Position numbers and translations under genes: made by a program | Origin: Pseudomonadota bacterium | Lineage (GTDB): Bacteria; Pseudomonadota; Gammaproteobacteria; Steroidobacterales; Steroidobacteraceae | Reading direction: 5' to 3' | NCBI GenBank assembly: GCA_023433705.1 | Contig: JAEYUC010000073.1 | Span: forward strand, 1-64,000 | Length of the DNA: 64,000 nt | The notes under the pieces: generated by a model | What the model saw: the letters and a program-made list of their open reading frames with translations, nothing else | What the model was told of the DNA's origin: nothing | Database searches by the model: none | Shown here: positions 46,760-56,207 of the stretch, piece by piece | Numbering within the stretch: the stretch's first letter is position 1 | How the letters are laid out: each line of letters begins with the position of its first letter

Positions 46760-47394
46760 CAGTCGATGATGCCGTCCTGGCTCAGGTGCAGCTCCGCGAA
46801 CTGTCCGTATGAATCCGCGAGCTCGTACGTTACCGGCCCGGTCGCCTTCGTCCAGCCGCGGCCGATTTCGGCCTTCTTGAATTCGAATCCGCCGACGGGT
46901 TCGATGCGGATGCGATGCTCTTCTCCGCTGATCGGGTTCACGATGGGCTCGCCGCGCTGCTCGATGTAGCCGGGCACGCGCAGACGCGCGCGGCGCTTGT
47001 CGATGTCGACCTCGAAATCGATGTCGGCGAACACCGGGTCGTGCACCTTGCTCAGCATCGAGAAGAACACCTGGAACATCGTGGCCCCCGGGCGCGTGTC
47101 CTGGCCGCTCATGATGCGAAGCAACGCGTTGCGCTGCGCCTCGTCGGCACGCTTGTCGACGATGGGCACGGCCTCGCCGTTGCCCATGTGGATGGCGCCC
47201 GGATACCGGAAGATGCCGGCGATCTTGAGTCCGCTCAGATCGACGTCGCCATGGCGGCCCCTATCTATCTGTATGCCGACGACCGCGGAGCAGTTGCCGT
47301 AGGTAGGTGGCGCGTTGAACTGGCAGGGACAGCCGTACGAGCAGTTGCAGTTCGCGAATTCGCGGCCGTGGAGGTTCCACTTCGTCTCGCTCAT
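46759..47394 (-). CDS. DUF1326 domain protein
   Basis: A 211-residue soluble protein. The N-terminus has a cluster of cysteines, REFANCNCSYGCPCQFNAPP then GNCSAVVG, typical of DUF1326. The rest is beta-rich with no further motif. It lacks a signal peptide. Genes for DUF1326 and DUF2182 are often adjacent, as here, implying a joint role, probably in handling a metal; the reaction is not known. Confidence 0.85.
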   Translation of the reverse strand: MSETKWNLHGREFANCNCSYGCPCQFNAPPTYGNCSAVVGIQIDRGRHGDVDLSGLKIAGIFRYPGAIHMGNGEAVPIVDKRADEAQRNALLRIMSGQDTRPGATMFQVFFSMLSKVHDPVFADIDFEVDIDKRRARLRVPGYIEQRGEPIVNPISGEEHRIRIEPVGGFEFKKAEIGRGWTKATGPVTYELADSYGQFAELHLSQDGIID

Positions 47395-47449
47395 GGCGTC
47401 ACCAACTGGGTGTTCGAAGGGGTGTGGCGGGGCCGATTGAAGCACGAAG

Positions 47450-47489
47450 AATCGGTCGCGGAAAGCCTTCGTGACTTCCGCGACCGATT
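47450..47489 (-). terminator. Hairpin downstream of the DUF1080-cytochrome gene
   Basis: AATCGGTCGCGGAA and TTCCGCGACCGATT pair perfectly over 14 bases around a 12-nt loop, 29 bp past the stop at 47519. On the minus strand it is followed by only a short T-containing stretch, so it is a probable rather than classical terminator. Confidence 0.6.
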
Positions 47490-47518
47490 GGACCGAGTCC
47501 TAGGTGCGATTCAGACCG

Positions 47519-50500
47519 TTACTTGGCCGGAAATGCGTACAACGTGTAATACGCGTTGAGCTCCGCCGGCGCGTTCGCATCGAACAGCGTCTGCGACGCG
47601 AGCTTCGCGTGGTACACGCGCGCGAGCTGGCGCGGATGCACGTTGCCCGGCACGTCGGTCGACGCCAGCGCGATCTCCACGCTCCTTCGATCCGGCGCGA
47701 TGGCGATCGTGGCGATCGCATCCTTGCGCATGTCGAGCTCGGGCGAACCGTAGTCGGGCGCGTCGCGGTAGGTCCACGACTCGATCGACAACGCGCTCTT
47801 GAGTAGTTCGACGCTCACGCCATTGCCGAGCGGCTGCGTGAGCTGCAACTTGAATCCCTTCGGCGTCGCGAGCATCGCGGTCACCGCCGGCGCGACGGTC
47901 TTGCCGTCCCAGCGCACGTGCTGGAGGCTCGCGACCTTGCCGCCCTTCGCCTGCCAGCCACGGCCGGTCTGGCCCAGCAACAAACTACCGTCGGGCAGGA
48001 ACAGCGGACGCATCACGCCCGACTCGAGGCCCTCGAAGAACGGCATGACACTGCCCTGCTCCTGGTTGCCGACCTTCTGCGTCACCACGCGCAGCAGGTT
48101 CGACTGCGTCTGGTCGCCGATCAGCATTTGTCCCGCGAACGGGCCGAACTTCTTCGTGGTCACCCAGGCCGGATTGCCCGGCGAATTCGCGACGCGGTTG
48201 TGCGGGAACAGCACCACGGCCTTCTCGCGCGTATCCGCCCACTTGTCGTACGCGATCCCGGGCGACGCGGGGGTCATTCCCGGCAGGTCCACGAGGCCGG
48301 CCGGGTGGCCATAAAACGCATCCTTCCGCAGCACGAAGAGCTTCGACGTGCCGACGAAGTCGCCCTGGTTGTCCGCGTACCACACGCGGCCGTCCGGGCC
48401 CGCACCAACACTCGCGGGGCTGCGCAGACCCTTCGCGAACAGCTCGAACGTGCCGTCGGGCTTCACGCGGATCGTCCAGCCGTTGAAGCCACCCCACGTG
48501 CCCATGACGTTGCCGCCAGCCGTGTACGCGGTACCGGTGCCATCGTGCACGAGGTTGAGCGCGAAGTAGTAAGACCCGTCCGGCGCACGCACCGGGCCGT
48601 GCATGTAGCTGTGGTAGTTGGCGTGGTACGAGTGCGCGTCGAACAACGTGTCGTATCGGTCCGCGACGCCATCGCCGTTCGTGTCGGAAATGCGCGTGAG
48701 CTCGGCCTTCTGCCCGGCTACGACCGTGAGGCCCTTGCCGTCTTCGACCACGACTCCGAGGCTGTCGAACAACCCCTCGGCGAACAGGCGCCACTCACCG
48801 TTCACGATGCGCCAGATACCCGCGGTGCGGGAGGCCACGACCACGGTGCCGTCCTTCGCGAGCGAAAGGCCCAGCGCCTCGAAAAGTTGATCGCGACCGT
48901 AGTTGTCCTTCGGCGGATAGTAGTTCTCGATGCTGTAGCCCTTCGGCAACGTCGCGGTCGCGGACGTCTTCGACAACGGCGCGCGCTTGTACGAGTAGTT
49001 CGACGCGGGAGGCTTCCAGGCATTCGCCGCCAGGGCGATCGAGGCGCGCAGCGTCGCGTCCGTGTTGCCCGCGGGCAGCGTCCATTGTTCGCCAGCCAGG
49101 GTACCGCCACTCACGGTCGCGCCCTTCAGCAACAGCGGGTTCAGCGCGAACGATTGCGCCGCCGCGAGTTTCCCGCGGATCCGGATCGCGAGCTCACCCT
49201 TGTCGGAGATCGTGGTCGACGATTCGATGACGTTCTTGCCCACGCGATACCGAAATACGGGCGCCGCGAGCTTGTCGCGCGAATCGCGCGAATAGCCCAG
49301 GAACTGCGCATCCTGCGCGGCGATCTTCGCGAGCTGATCTTCCTTGCTCTCGAGTTCGGCCTTGAACGTGGCGAAGTCCCCGAACTTGCCTTCCTTGAAG
49401 GAGAAGTCGACGGGTTTTCCCGCCGCATTCAGCGGGGCGAGCAGGTATTCGCGTTCGCCGAAGGCGATGTCGCGGCTGTCGTGGCCGAGCGCGAGGCCGC
49501 GATTGCCGCGGTTGACGAGCTCACCCGACATGTCGAGGAAGCCGCCCTGCCAGATCTTGACCACCGCGAGCAGGCGCGGATCGAACGAATAATGAACGCC
49601 GTTCGGGTTGCCGACGTGGATGCTGCGGCCCGACGTACCCACCAGCGGACCGCGCTGCAGGCGCACCTCGTCGCTCACCAGCCATTGCAGGCTGTCCGCC
49701 ATCGGGTCGTAAGGAGCCGTCGGCGTCTGGTCGACCAGCCGCACGACCGGGCCGCGGTCCCGGGGCTCGTTGAGCGTGGCCAGGTAGTCGCCCAGCGCGT
49801 CGATCTGCTTGTCGGTGAGGATCTCCCTCGCGAACGCGGGCATCACCGGTAGATAGGCCTCGCCGCGCGTCGGACCGTCCTCGGCGACCGCGAGCTGGTC
49901 CGCGGGCGCGCGAATCGAGCGGAACAGGTAGTCGCGGTTGGCCTTCACCTGGAAGCGATGGCCCTCGCCTTCGACGACCTCACGCGAGCGCGCCTCGGGC
50001 CGCATCAGGCCGAACAGGTTGGGCCCCGAGCTCACGCCCGCGGCGTCTTTCGCGACGAGGTGACAGGCCTCGCAACCCACCGAGTGGAACAATTCCTTGC
50101 CCATCGCGACGGAATCGACGAGTTCCTTCTCGTTCGTCTCGCCGCCCGAAACGCTGGGCACCTTGACCGGATCGAAGTCCGCCGGCTCGTACGAAACGTT
50201 ACGCAGCGACAAAGGTCCCTGCTCGACGTAGAACACGATCGGACCACGGAAGTCCTCGGCGTCCCAGCGGGCACCCTCGCTCGGCTTCTCGAACACGACG
50301 TTGCGGCGCACATCGTTGCCAACGCGCACCTCGAGCATCATCGCGTTCGCGACCTTGTTGAATCCGGCGTCCATGCGCGGCGCGCGGAAACGCGCGGCGA
50401 CGCTCTGCCAGTCGCCCGTGCCCGCGAGCTCGATGGCATATCGGCCCTGGAGGTAGGCTGTCGCGCTCGCGCCTTTCGGCGCGCGGAATTCGAAAGAAGT

Positions 50501-50716
50501 GACGCTGTCGGCCAGCGCGGCGCGCGTTTGCAGCGGGTTCTCGCGTGACGGCGGCGCTTCGAGCGTGACTACGCCGTCGGCGGCCTTCCAGCCAGGGTTG
50601 TCGCGTAATGACAATCCCGCGAATCCGGACCCCGGACTCTGTGAGTGGACGACCGAGAAACTTGCAAGGGCAATGCTGGTCAGAACCGCGGCGGCGCGGC
50701 GGGAAAACTTCGACAT
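47519..50716 (-). CDS. Periplasmic DUF1080-cytochrome c-propeller protein
   Basis: A 1065-residue exported protein. After a signal peptide (RRAAAVLTSIALASFSVVHS) residues 30-185 resemble the DUF1080 (3-keto-disaccharide hydrolase-like) sandwich. A c-type haem site CEACH is at 215-219, followed by a cytochrome c domain with a possible axial methionine in YLPVMPAF. The remaining 700 residues match DUF6797 and a PQQ/sorbosone-dehydrogenase-like propeller, with GLSLAKDGTVVVASRTAGIW and GADGRVW-type blade repeats. Such proteins are thought to act on sugars or polyols in the periplasm and feed electrons to the respiratory chain. It is divergent from a TonB receptor. Confidence 0.82.
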   Translation of the reverse strand: MSKFSRRAAAVLTSIALASFSVVHSQSPGSGFAGLSLRDNPGWKAADGVVTLEAPPSRENPLQTRAALADSVTSFEFRAPKGASATAYLQGRYAIELAGTGDWQSVAARFRAPRMDAGFNKVANAMMLEVRVGNDVRRNVVFEKPSEGARWDAEDFRGPIVFYVEQGPLSLRNVSYEPADFDPVKVPSVSGGETNEKELVDSVAMGKELFHSVGCEACHLVAKDAAGVSSGPNLFGLMRPEARSREVVEGEGHRFQVKANRDYLFRSIRAPADQLAVAEDGPTRGEAYLPVMPAFAREILTDKQIDALGDYLATLNEPRDRGPVVRLVDQTPTAPYDPMADSLQWLVSDEVRLQRGPLVGTSGRSIHVGNPNGVHYSFDPRLLAVVKIWQGGFLDMSGELVNRGNRGLALGHDSRDIAFGEREYLLAPLNAAGKPVDFSFKEGKFGDFATFKAELESKEDQLAKIAAQDAQFLGYSRDSRDKLAAPVFRYRVGKNVIESSTTISDKGELAIRIRGKLAAAQSFALNPLLLKGATVSGGTLAGEQWTLPAGNTDATLRASIALAANAWKPPASNYSYKRAPLSKTSATATLPKGYSIENYYPPKDNYGRDQLFEALGLSLAKDGTVVVASRTAGIWRIVNGEWRLFAEGLFDSLGVVVEDGKGLTVVAGQKAELTRISDTNGDGVADRYDTLFDAHSYHANYHSYMHGPVRAPDGSYYFALNLVHDGTGTAYTAGGNVMGTWGGFNGWTIRVKPDGTFELFAKGLRSPASVGAGPDGRVWYADNQGDFVGTSKLFVLRKDAFYGHPAGLVDLPGMTPASPGIAYDKWADTREKAVVLFPHNRVANSPGNPAWVTTKKFGPFAGQMLIGDQTQSNLLRVVTQKVGNQEQGSVMPFFEGLESGVMRPLFLPDGSLLLGQTGRGWQAKGGKVASLQHVRWDGKTVAPAVTAMLATPKGFKLQLTQPLGNGVSVELLKSALSIESWTYRDAPDYGSPELDMRKDAIATIAIAPDRRSVEIALASTDVPGNVHPRQLARVYHAKLASQTLFDANAPAELNAYYTLYAFPAK

Positions 50717-50808
50717 GGGACCCCCTCCGAGGCGGCTACACTAACCGAAAATTTCCCGTCTGAAACCGGTTTCCTCCGTTACTCAACCCGAGACAATCGA
50801 TACACAAA

Positions 50809-52728
50809 ATGAGCTTGATCCTTGCCGTTCTTGCCGCTAGTGGCGGCACCGTGACCCCTCCCCCGCAATCCGCTTCGCAGGCCGCCCAGGCTGCCGCCCC
50901 GGACGAGACCGTGATCGTGACCGGCTCGCGCGTTGCTACAGACCCCGACGACGTCGGCGCGAACGTCACGGTGCTCAAGCGCGCGGACTTCGACGTCGAG
51001 AAGCCGTCCCAGCTTTCGGACATATTGCGCCGCGTGGCCGGCGTGCACGTGGACCAGGTCGGAGGACGCGGCGGCACGGGCTCGCTGTACATGCGCGGCG
51101 CCGATCCTAACTACACGCTCGTGCTGGTCGACGGCGTGCGCGTGAACGACCCGACGAACGCGCGCGGCGGCTCGTTCGATTTCTCCACGCTCGACGTCGC
51201 CGACATCGACCGCGTGGAGATCGCGCGCGGCCCGTATTCGGCCGTGTACGGCGGCGACGCGCTTGCCGGCGTGATCAACATCGTCACGCGCGAGGCGCCG
51301 CGCGAGAAGACCACCGCGACACTCGACGCGACCGCGGGCGCATACGACACGCGTGAACTCGCGCTCTCGGCCGGCGGCCCTGTCGGTAGCGGCAACTGGA
51401 ATCTCGGCCTCAGCGACACGAACCAGGGCGAAGTCGTGCGCGGCAACGAGTTCGAATCGCAGCGCATCTCCGGAAGTTTCGATACGGAGATCGGCGCGAA
51501 CACTTCGTTGTTCGTCACGGGTCGCTACTCCGAGTCCGAGCGCGCCGCCTGGCCTGACGACAGCGGCGGCCATGAATTCGCCGACATCCGCGAGACCGAG
51601 CATCGCGATTCGGACGAGACATTGTTCGGCGCGGGATTCACCACGCGCGCGGGCAATTCGACTTACGGACTGACGCTGGGCTACTTCAAGCGCGACGACC
51701 TCATCGATTCACCGGGCGTCGCGCCCGGCCAGCGCGATCCTTTCGGCGTGCCGCCGAGCGTGGTCGACACGAACCTGTCCCGCTACTCCGCGACGTTCAC
51801 GGGCACGCAGAAGATTCTCGACGGCGTGACGCTCGCGTATGGCGTCGACTGGCTGCGCGAGGAAGGCACGAGCGACGGCGCGCTCGATTTCGGCGGCGGC
51901 TTCATGCTGCCGACCTCTTTCGAGCTCACACGCACCACGTGGGCGCCGTTCGCCGAGATGCGCATCGAATCGAAGATCGGCCTGTCGACCCAGCTCGGCG
52001 TGCGCGTCGACGATCCCGATGGCGCGAGCTCGGTCACGAGCCCGCGCGTGCGCGTGGCCTACGAGGCAGGCGATTCCGGCTTCACGATCGCGGGCGCCTG
52101 GGGCAAGGCGTTCAAACTACCCAGCTTCTATGCACTGGGTCATCCAATCGTGGGCAATCCGGATCTCGTGCCGGAGCGCGGCGAGTCCTACGAGCTCGAG
52201 TTGTCGCAGGAAATCCTCGGCGGCGCGGGGCGCGTCAGCTTCACGTGGTTCGACAGCGAGTTCCGCAACGCGATCGATTTCGACGCGGGTCCGCCGCCGA
52301 TGCTCGTGAACCGCAACCGCGTGGACACCGAGGGCTTCGAACTCGCGGGCCGCGTCGGCCTCGGCGAGCAGTGGGCGTTCGATGCGAGCGTCACGCAGGC
52401 GAAGAGCGAGATTGCCGGCACCGGCGAACAGATGCGCAACCGCCCCGAGTGGCGCGGCGGCGTCGGCGCGCACTGGACGCCGTTCGCGGCGCTCGAGTTG
52501 TCGGCCGCGGCGACCTACGTCGGCTCGGCGCGCGACTCGTCGATTCCGACCGGCGATGTCCGGCTGGATTCGTACACCCGCATCGACGTGAGCGCCGCGT
52601 GGCAGGTGTCGCCGAAGTTCCAGGCCTACCTGGCCGTCGACAATCTCACGGACGAGCAGTACGAGGAGTTCATCGGCAACGAAGTGCGCGGGATCCTGCC
52701 ACGCGCGGGCGTGCGGTTCAGCTACTGA
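50809..52728 (+). CDS. TonB-dependent outer-membrane receptor
   Basis: A 639-residue BtuB/Cir-like receptor. A short N-terminal signal is followed by the TonB-box-like DETVIVTGSRV, a plug domain with GGRGGTGSLYMRGADPNYTL and GPYSAVYGGDALAGVINIVT, and a 22-strand barrel ending GILPRAGVRFSY with the terminal aromatic. The ligand cannot be told from sequence; no cobalamin riboswitch lies in the 92-bp upstream gap. Being divergent from the cytochrome-propeller gene and near sugar genes, it may import an oligosaccharide or cofactor for that system. Confidence 0.9.
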   Translation: MSLILAVLAASGGTVTPPPQSASQAAQAAAPDETVIVTGSRVATDPDDVGANVTVLKRADFDVEKPSQLSDILRRVAGVHVDQVGGRGGTGSLYMRGADPNYTLVLVDGVRVNDPTNARGGSFDFSTLDVADIDRVEIARGPYSAVYGGDALAGVINIVTREAPREKTTATLDATAGAYDTRELALSAGGPVGSGNWNLGLSDTNQGEVVRGNEFESQRISGSFDTEIGANTSLFVTGRYSESERAAWPDDSGGHEFADIRETEHRDSDETLFGAGFTTRAGNSTYGLTLGYFKRDDLIDSPGVAPGQRDPFGVPPSVVDTNLSRYSATFTGTQKILDGVTLAYGVDWLREEGTSDGALDFGGGFMLPTSFELTRTTWAPFAEMRIESKIGLSTQLGVRVDDPDGASSVTSPRVRVAYEAGDSGFTIAGAWGKAFKLPSFYALGHPIVGNPDLVPERGESYELELSQEILGGAGRVSFTWFDSEFRNAIDFDAGPPPMLVNRNRVDTEGFELAGRVGLGEQWAFDASVTQAKSEIAGTGEQMRNRPEWRGGVGAHWTPFAALELSAAATYVGSARDSSIPTGDVRLDSYTRIDVSAAWQVSPKFQAYLAVDNLTDEQYEEFIGNEVRGILPRAGVRFSY

Positions 52729-52738
52729 TGTCCCCTGG

Positions 52739-52765
52739 CAGGGACAGACTTCAAGTCTGTCCCTG
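52739..52765. repeat. 27-bp perfect palindrome, GGGACAGACTT type
   Basis: Arms CAGGGACAGACTT and AAGTCTGTCCCTG flank one base. It starts 11 bases after the TonB receptor stop and contains the last codons and the TGA of the convergent nucleotidyltransferase gene. It is the counterpart of the 25-bp palindrome after rpoD. Confidence 0.85.
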
Positions 52766-53239
52766 CCTGGATCTGGCGAGGATCGCGCGCAATTCTTTGA
52801 CGGCGAGCAGATCTTTCTCGCGTCCGAGCGCTTCCTTCGCGCGGATGAGATCTTCGATTCCGATGACGCGAACGCGGTGGCCAAACAACTCCACCGTCTC
52901 CGCATTCGCGGCGACTCTGGCGAAATCACCGACTCCGGTTATCGACCCCAGCACGTCGAGCGCGCCGAGATCGGTCTGTAAATAGAGATTCTTGAGATCG
53001 ACAACCGGTGACGGATTGTCGATGAAGGAGTGTCGTTGAGGATTGTGCCGATGTGTCGGATGGAGATCCTTGAAGGCCTCGCGCAGCTTTTCGACATTCG
53101 CGGCGGTGAGAATGGCGCAGATGTCGAGGTCGCGCGTCACCACGGTCGAGCCATGAAGCACCGCGCCGAATCCGCCGACGATGACGAATTCGATGTCAGC
53201 CGCGAGCAGGCGCTGGAGGAGTCCGTTCAGTTCTGTCAC
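52751..53239 (-). CDS. MNT/AbiEii-like nucleotidyltransferase
   Basis: A 162-residue protein of the nucleotidyltransferase superfamily (DUF6036-like). VIVGGFGAVLHGS and TRDLDICA carry the GG/GS and DxD elements of the active site, as in the MNT antitoxins and AbiEii toxins. The last residues (RQGQT and the stop) lie inside a 27-bp palindrome, so the original C-terminus may have been longer. It begins inside the 3' end of a 63-residue gene on the same strand, a two-gene arrangement reminiscent of toxin-antitoxin pairs, though neither role is shown. Confidence 0.75.
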   Translation of the reverse strand: MTELNGLLQRLLAADIEFVIVGGFGAVLHGSTVVTRDLDICAILTAANVEKLREAFKDLHPTHRHNPQRHSFIDNPSPVVDLKNLYLQTDLGALDVLGSITGVGDFARVAANAETVELFGHRVRVIGIEDLIRAKEALGREKDLLAVKELRAILARSRQGQT

Positions 53240-53387
53240 GCAGTGCCCGGCCAGCTTTCTCGAGTTCCAATGCGAGCGTCAATGCTTGCTGATGCTGCAG
53301 AAGTCGCTGTTCGTGTGTGCAGCGCAACGATGCATCCACGAGGCTCATGTCGAACCCAGCAAGCTCTGCTTCTTTGATGTCATCCAT
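53196..53387 (-). CDS. 63-residue partner of the nucleotidyltransferase
   Basis: A small, probably helical protein (MDDIKEAELAGFDMSLVDAS, then HEQRLLQHQQALTLALELEK) of unknown family. It overlaps the following nucleotidyltransferase gene by 44 bases in another frame, which argues for coupled translation. The start at 53387 is taken; an ATG seven codons upstream is possible. Small helical proteins encoded before MNT-type genes are often their partners. Confidence 0.6.
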   Translation of the reverse strand: MDDIKEAELAGFDMSLVDASLRCTHEQRLLQHQQALTLALELEKAGRALRDRTERTPPAPARG

Positions 53388-53423
53388 TTGCCGACGAGGA
53401 TACTGCATGTGCGCGCGGCAAAG

Positions 53424-53485
53424 AAAAGGGGTCGGACTGTTGAGGTCCGACCCCTTTTGCCAGGAAACGAGGAATGTCCCTATTT
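53424..53485 (-). repeat. 43-nt GGGGACA element (copy 4) with terminator hairpin
   Basis: On the minus strand the 43-nt unit runs 53485 to 53443: AAATAGGGACATTCCTCGTT at the start, GGGGTCGGACCT at the end, nearly identical to the copy at 38602. Its first bases are the last Lys codon and TAG of the MFS gene. Its end pairs with 53424-53437 to form a 14-bp stem (AAAAGGGGTCGGAC) followed on the minus strand by TTTTCTTT, a good rho-independent terminator for the MFS operon. Confidence 0.85.
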
Positions 53486-55009
53486 GATGTCGAGTACCAC
53501 TGGCTTGTAGCCGCCGCGGCTGCGGAACCAGAGGATCAGTCCGAGATACACGACCAGCATGATCACCGGCAGCCAGGCGATCGTGCGCAGCGCTTCGAGC
53601 TTCGACTCGGCGTCGATCTTGGCGACGACCTCCTGGTCTTCCGCCGACAGCGTCGCGCGCTTTTCCGGCACCACCGCGGTGTACGTGCCGAACATGCCGC
53701 TGCGCTGCTCGGTGACCGCCGCCGAGAGCTGCGTGTTGTTGCGCGCGTCGTGCTCGGCGATGTGCTGGACCATCGCGCGGTCCTGCACGCCGCCGATTAC
53801 CGGCGAACCCACGATGCCCGCGGCCAGCATGCCGACGCCGGCCACGACGTTCAGCGTGATGGCGCCGCCGCGCGGCGACTGCTCGGACACCACACCCAGC
53901 GACGTGGGCCAGAAGAACGCCTTGCCGACGCCGTACACGGTTGCCGCGACCAGCAACATCACACCCGTCGTCTTGGAGAGCAGCACGAGGCCCACCGCCG
54001 CGATGGCCGCGGAAATGGCCAGCAATCCCAGCGGCGAGAACTTGTGCACCAGCGGGCCCGCGAACAGGCGCAGCACGAGCACCAGCGCCATCGCGTAGAT
54101 CAGCACCCAGCCACCCGAGAGTCCGATCTCCGCCATCGCCGGCGTCATCATCGCCGTGATCCAGCCGTCCGTACCGAGCTCGGTGACGGCCAGCGGAATC
54201 ATTACGAGAGTCATGATGATGAACAGCGGCTTGCCGGGCGAACGCGCCCAGATGCCGTAGCCGACCGTGATCGCCGCGATCAGCACCCACTCGACGGTGC
54301 TCGACCAGCCGAGCACGCGGCCGAGTTCCAGCACCATGAGGATGGCGACGATGAACGCGCTGATGAAGCCGGCTTCGGCCAGCATCTCGCGATACGACAC
54401 GCCCGCGGCGACGCGCTCGCTCTGCGGGAACACGCGCGGCAACAGCATCACGATGTACGTGACCACCGGGATCAGCATCAGCGCCATCTTGTAGCGCCAG
54501 CCCATGTCACCGGGCAGCGCGAGCGCCAGGAGGCCGCCGATGACGAAGCCGGCCGGCCAACCGGCATGGAGGCGGTTGAGCCACGTGGTCTTGTCGTGCC
54601 GGAACTCACGCGCGATCAGCGGATTGATGCCGGCTTCGACCGCGCCGTTGCCGAGCGACAGCACGAAGCTGCCCCAGTACAGGCCCCAGTAACCGTCGGC
54701 GCGCACCAGCAGGATGAACCCGATGACGTGCGAGGCGGCGGCGAACCACAACGTGGCCTTGAAGCCGATCTTGTCGATGATCAGCGAGAGAAGAATGATG
54801 CTGATCGCGAAGGGCCACAGGCCCACGCCGAACAGCTCACCCTTCTGCGTTTCGGAGAGTCCGAACTCCACGCCCCACGCGTCGATCGAAAACGCGCGCA
54901 GGATGAAGCAGAAGGACGTCGCGACCAGCGCGGCGAAACACACCGCGAAAGTCTTCTTGGCCTCGGCAGACGCCGGCACCGTGCCGGTCATAGTGGCTTC
55001 TGTACTCAT
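53480..55009 (-). CDS. MFS transporter, sugar-permease type
   Basis: A 509-residue major facilitator protein with twelve expected membrane segments and a large soluble insert near residue 430-480 before the last helix. LRAFSIDAWGVEFGLSETQK near the N-terminus and GNGAVEAGINPLIAREFRHD in the middle match the fucose/sugar MFS group. The gene is the last of a three-gene minus-strand operon (isomerase, Gfo/Idh/MocA, MFS) with 33-34 bp gaps, so it probably imports the sugar acted on by those enzymes. Its last codon comes from a repeat element. Confidence 0.86.
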   Translation of the reverse strand: MSTEATMTGTVPASAEAKKTFAVCFAALVATSFCFILRAFSIDAWGVEFGLSETQKGELFGVGLWPFAISIILLSLIIDKIGFKATLWFAAASHVIGFILLVRADGYWGLYWGSFVLSLGNGAVEAGINPLIAREFRHDKTTWLNRLHAGWPAGFVIGGLLALALPGDMGWRYKMALMLIPVVTYIVMLLPRVFPQSERVAAGVSYREMLAEAGFISAFIVAILMVLELGRVLGWSSTVEWVLIAAITVGYGIWARSPGKPLFIIMTLVMIPLAVTELGTDGWITAMMTPAMAEIGLSGGWVLIYAMALVLVLRLFAGPLVHKFSPLGLLAISAAIAAVGLVLLSKTTGVMLLVAATVYGVGKAFFWPTSLGVVSEQSPRGGAITLNVVAGVGMLAAGIVGSPVIGGVQDRAMVQHIAEHDARNNTQLSAAVTEQRSGMFGTYTAVVPEKRATLSAEDQEVVAKIDAESKLEALRTIAWLPVIMLVVYLGLILWFRSRGGYKPVVLDIK

Positions 55010-55042
55010 TGCCCAACCCCTCGTGAATAGTTAGCTATTTCT

Positions 55043-56173
55043 CTAGATCTTCGTCCAGGCGCTGTTCGCCTGGCCTGACTTCAACACGGCCTCGATGAAC
55101 GCCATCACGCGCGTGCCGGTGACGACATCGGGCGCGAACAGCGACGCCGCCTTCGGCGATCGGTTCTCCAGCCGCGCGGTCACACGCTCGGCGAAATCGG
55201 TGTAGAGCTGCGAGAACGCTTCGATGAAGCCCTCGGGATGGCCGCCCGGCAAGCCCACGGAGCTCGTCGGCGTGCCCGGATCGCCGCGGCGCACGTAACG
55301 CGGCGCCTCGCCCGCCTCGACGAGAGTCAACTCTTCGGGTCGCTCCTGGAACCACAGGATCGAGCCCTTTTCTCCATACACCCGCAACCGGTGCGAGTTG
55401 AGATGGCCGATGGCGACCTGGCTCGCCCACAAACTACCGCGCGCGCCGTTGCCGAAGCGCAGCAGCACGTTGACGTTGTCGTCGATCGGCCGGCCCGACA
55501 CGAGGGTCGACACGTCGGCGGCGACCTCGGAGACCTTCTCGCCCGTGACGAACTCGGCGAGCTGGAAGGAATGCGAACCGATGTCGCCGAGCGCGCCCGC
55601 GCCGGCCTGCTTCGGATCCGTGCGCCAGCTCGCCTGCTTCTGACCGGTCTTCTCGAGCGCGGTGGATAGCCAGCCCTGCGGATACTCGGCCTGCACGACG
55701 CGCAGCTTGCCGATGAGACCATCGGCGATGAGCTGCTTCGCATGGCGGATCATCGGATAACCGGTGTAGTTGAACGTCACGCCGAGCAACCGTTTCTTCT
55801 CGGCCGCGAGCTTCACGAGCTTTTCGGCGTCCGCGAGGTTGGTGGTCAGCGGCTTGTCGCAGATGACGTCGAGCCCGGCGTTGAGGCACGCCGCCGACTG
55901 CACGTAGTGCACGTGGTTGGGCGTGACGATGGAAACGACCTCGATGCCGTCGGGACGTTTGGCTTCCTCGGCGACCATGGCCTCGACCGTGGGATAAGCG
56001 CGTGCGGGATCGACGCCGAGCGCGACCGCGGAGCGCTTGCCCTTCTCCGCATCCGACGAAAACACGCCCGCGAGCAACTGGTAGCGCCCGTCCACGCGCG
56101 CCGCCATGCGGTGCACGTTTCCGATGAACGCACCCTCGCCACCACCGATCATTCCCCAACGCAATGGACGCAT
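55043..56173 (-). CDS. Gfo/Idh/MocA-family oxidoreductase
   Basis: A 376-residue NAD(P)-dependent sugar dehydrogenase. The Rossmann start RWGMIGGGEGAFIGNVHRMA and the catalytic EKP-like motif, here VICDKPLTTNLADAEKLVKL, are typical; the C-terminal sheet domain carries LGDIGSHSFQLAEFVTGEKV with the usual aspartate and histidine. Likely oxidises or reduces a cyclic sugar or keto-sugar. No signal peptide, so cytoplasmic. It lies between the isomerase and the MFS permease in one operon. Confidence 0.92.
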   Translation of the reverse strand: MRPLRWGMIGGGEGAFIGNVHRMAARVDGRYQLLAGVFSSDAEKGKRSAVALGVDPARAYPTVEAMVAEEAKRPDGIEVVSIVTPNHVHYVQSAACLNAGLDVICDKPLTTNLADAEKLVKLAAEKKRLLGVTFNYTGYPMIRHAKQLIADGLIGKLRVVQAEYPQGWLSTALEKTGQKQASWRTDPKQAGAGALGDIGSHSFQLAEFVTGEKVSEVAADVSTLVSGRPIDDNVNVLLRFGNGARGSLWASQVAIGHLNSHRLRVYGEKGSILWFQERPEELTLVEAGEAPRYVRRGDPGTPTSSVGLPGGHPEGFIEAFSQLYTDFAERVTARLENRSPKAASLFAPDVVTGTRVMAFIEAVLKSGQANSAWTKI

Positions 56174-56207
56174 TACTTCAGCCCCAAGGTTTCAAAAAAA
56201 GATGAAA

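Noticed and set aside
50717..50808. Cobalamin riboswitch upstream of the TonB receptor
   Set aside because: The gap is only 92 bp and shows no B12-box or conserved stem pattern.
53474..55030. 518-codon plus-strand frame
   Set aside because: Antisense to the MFS transporter; extremely His/Asp/Arg-rich, as expected of the complement of a membrane protein gene.
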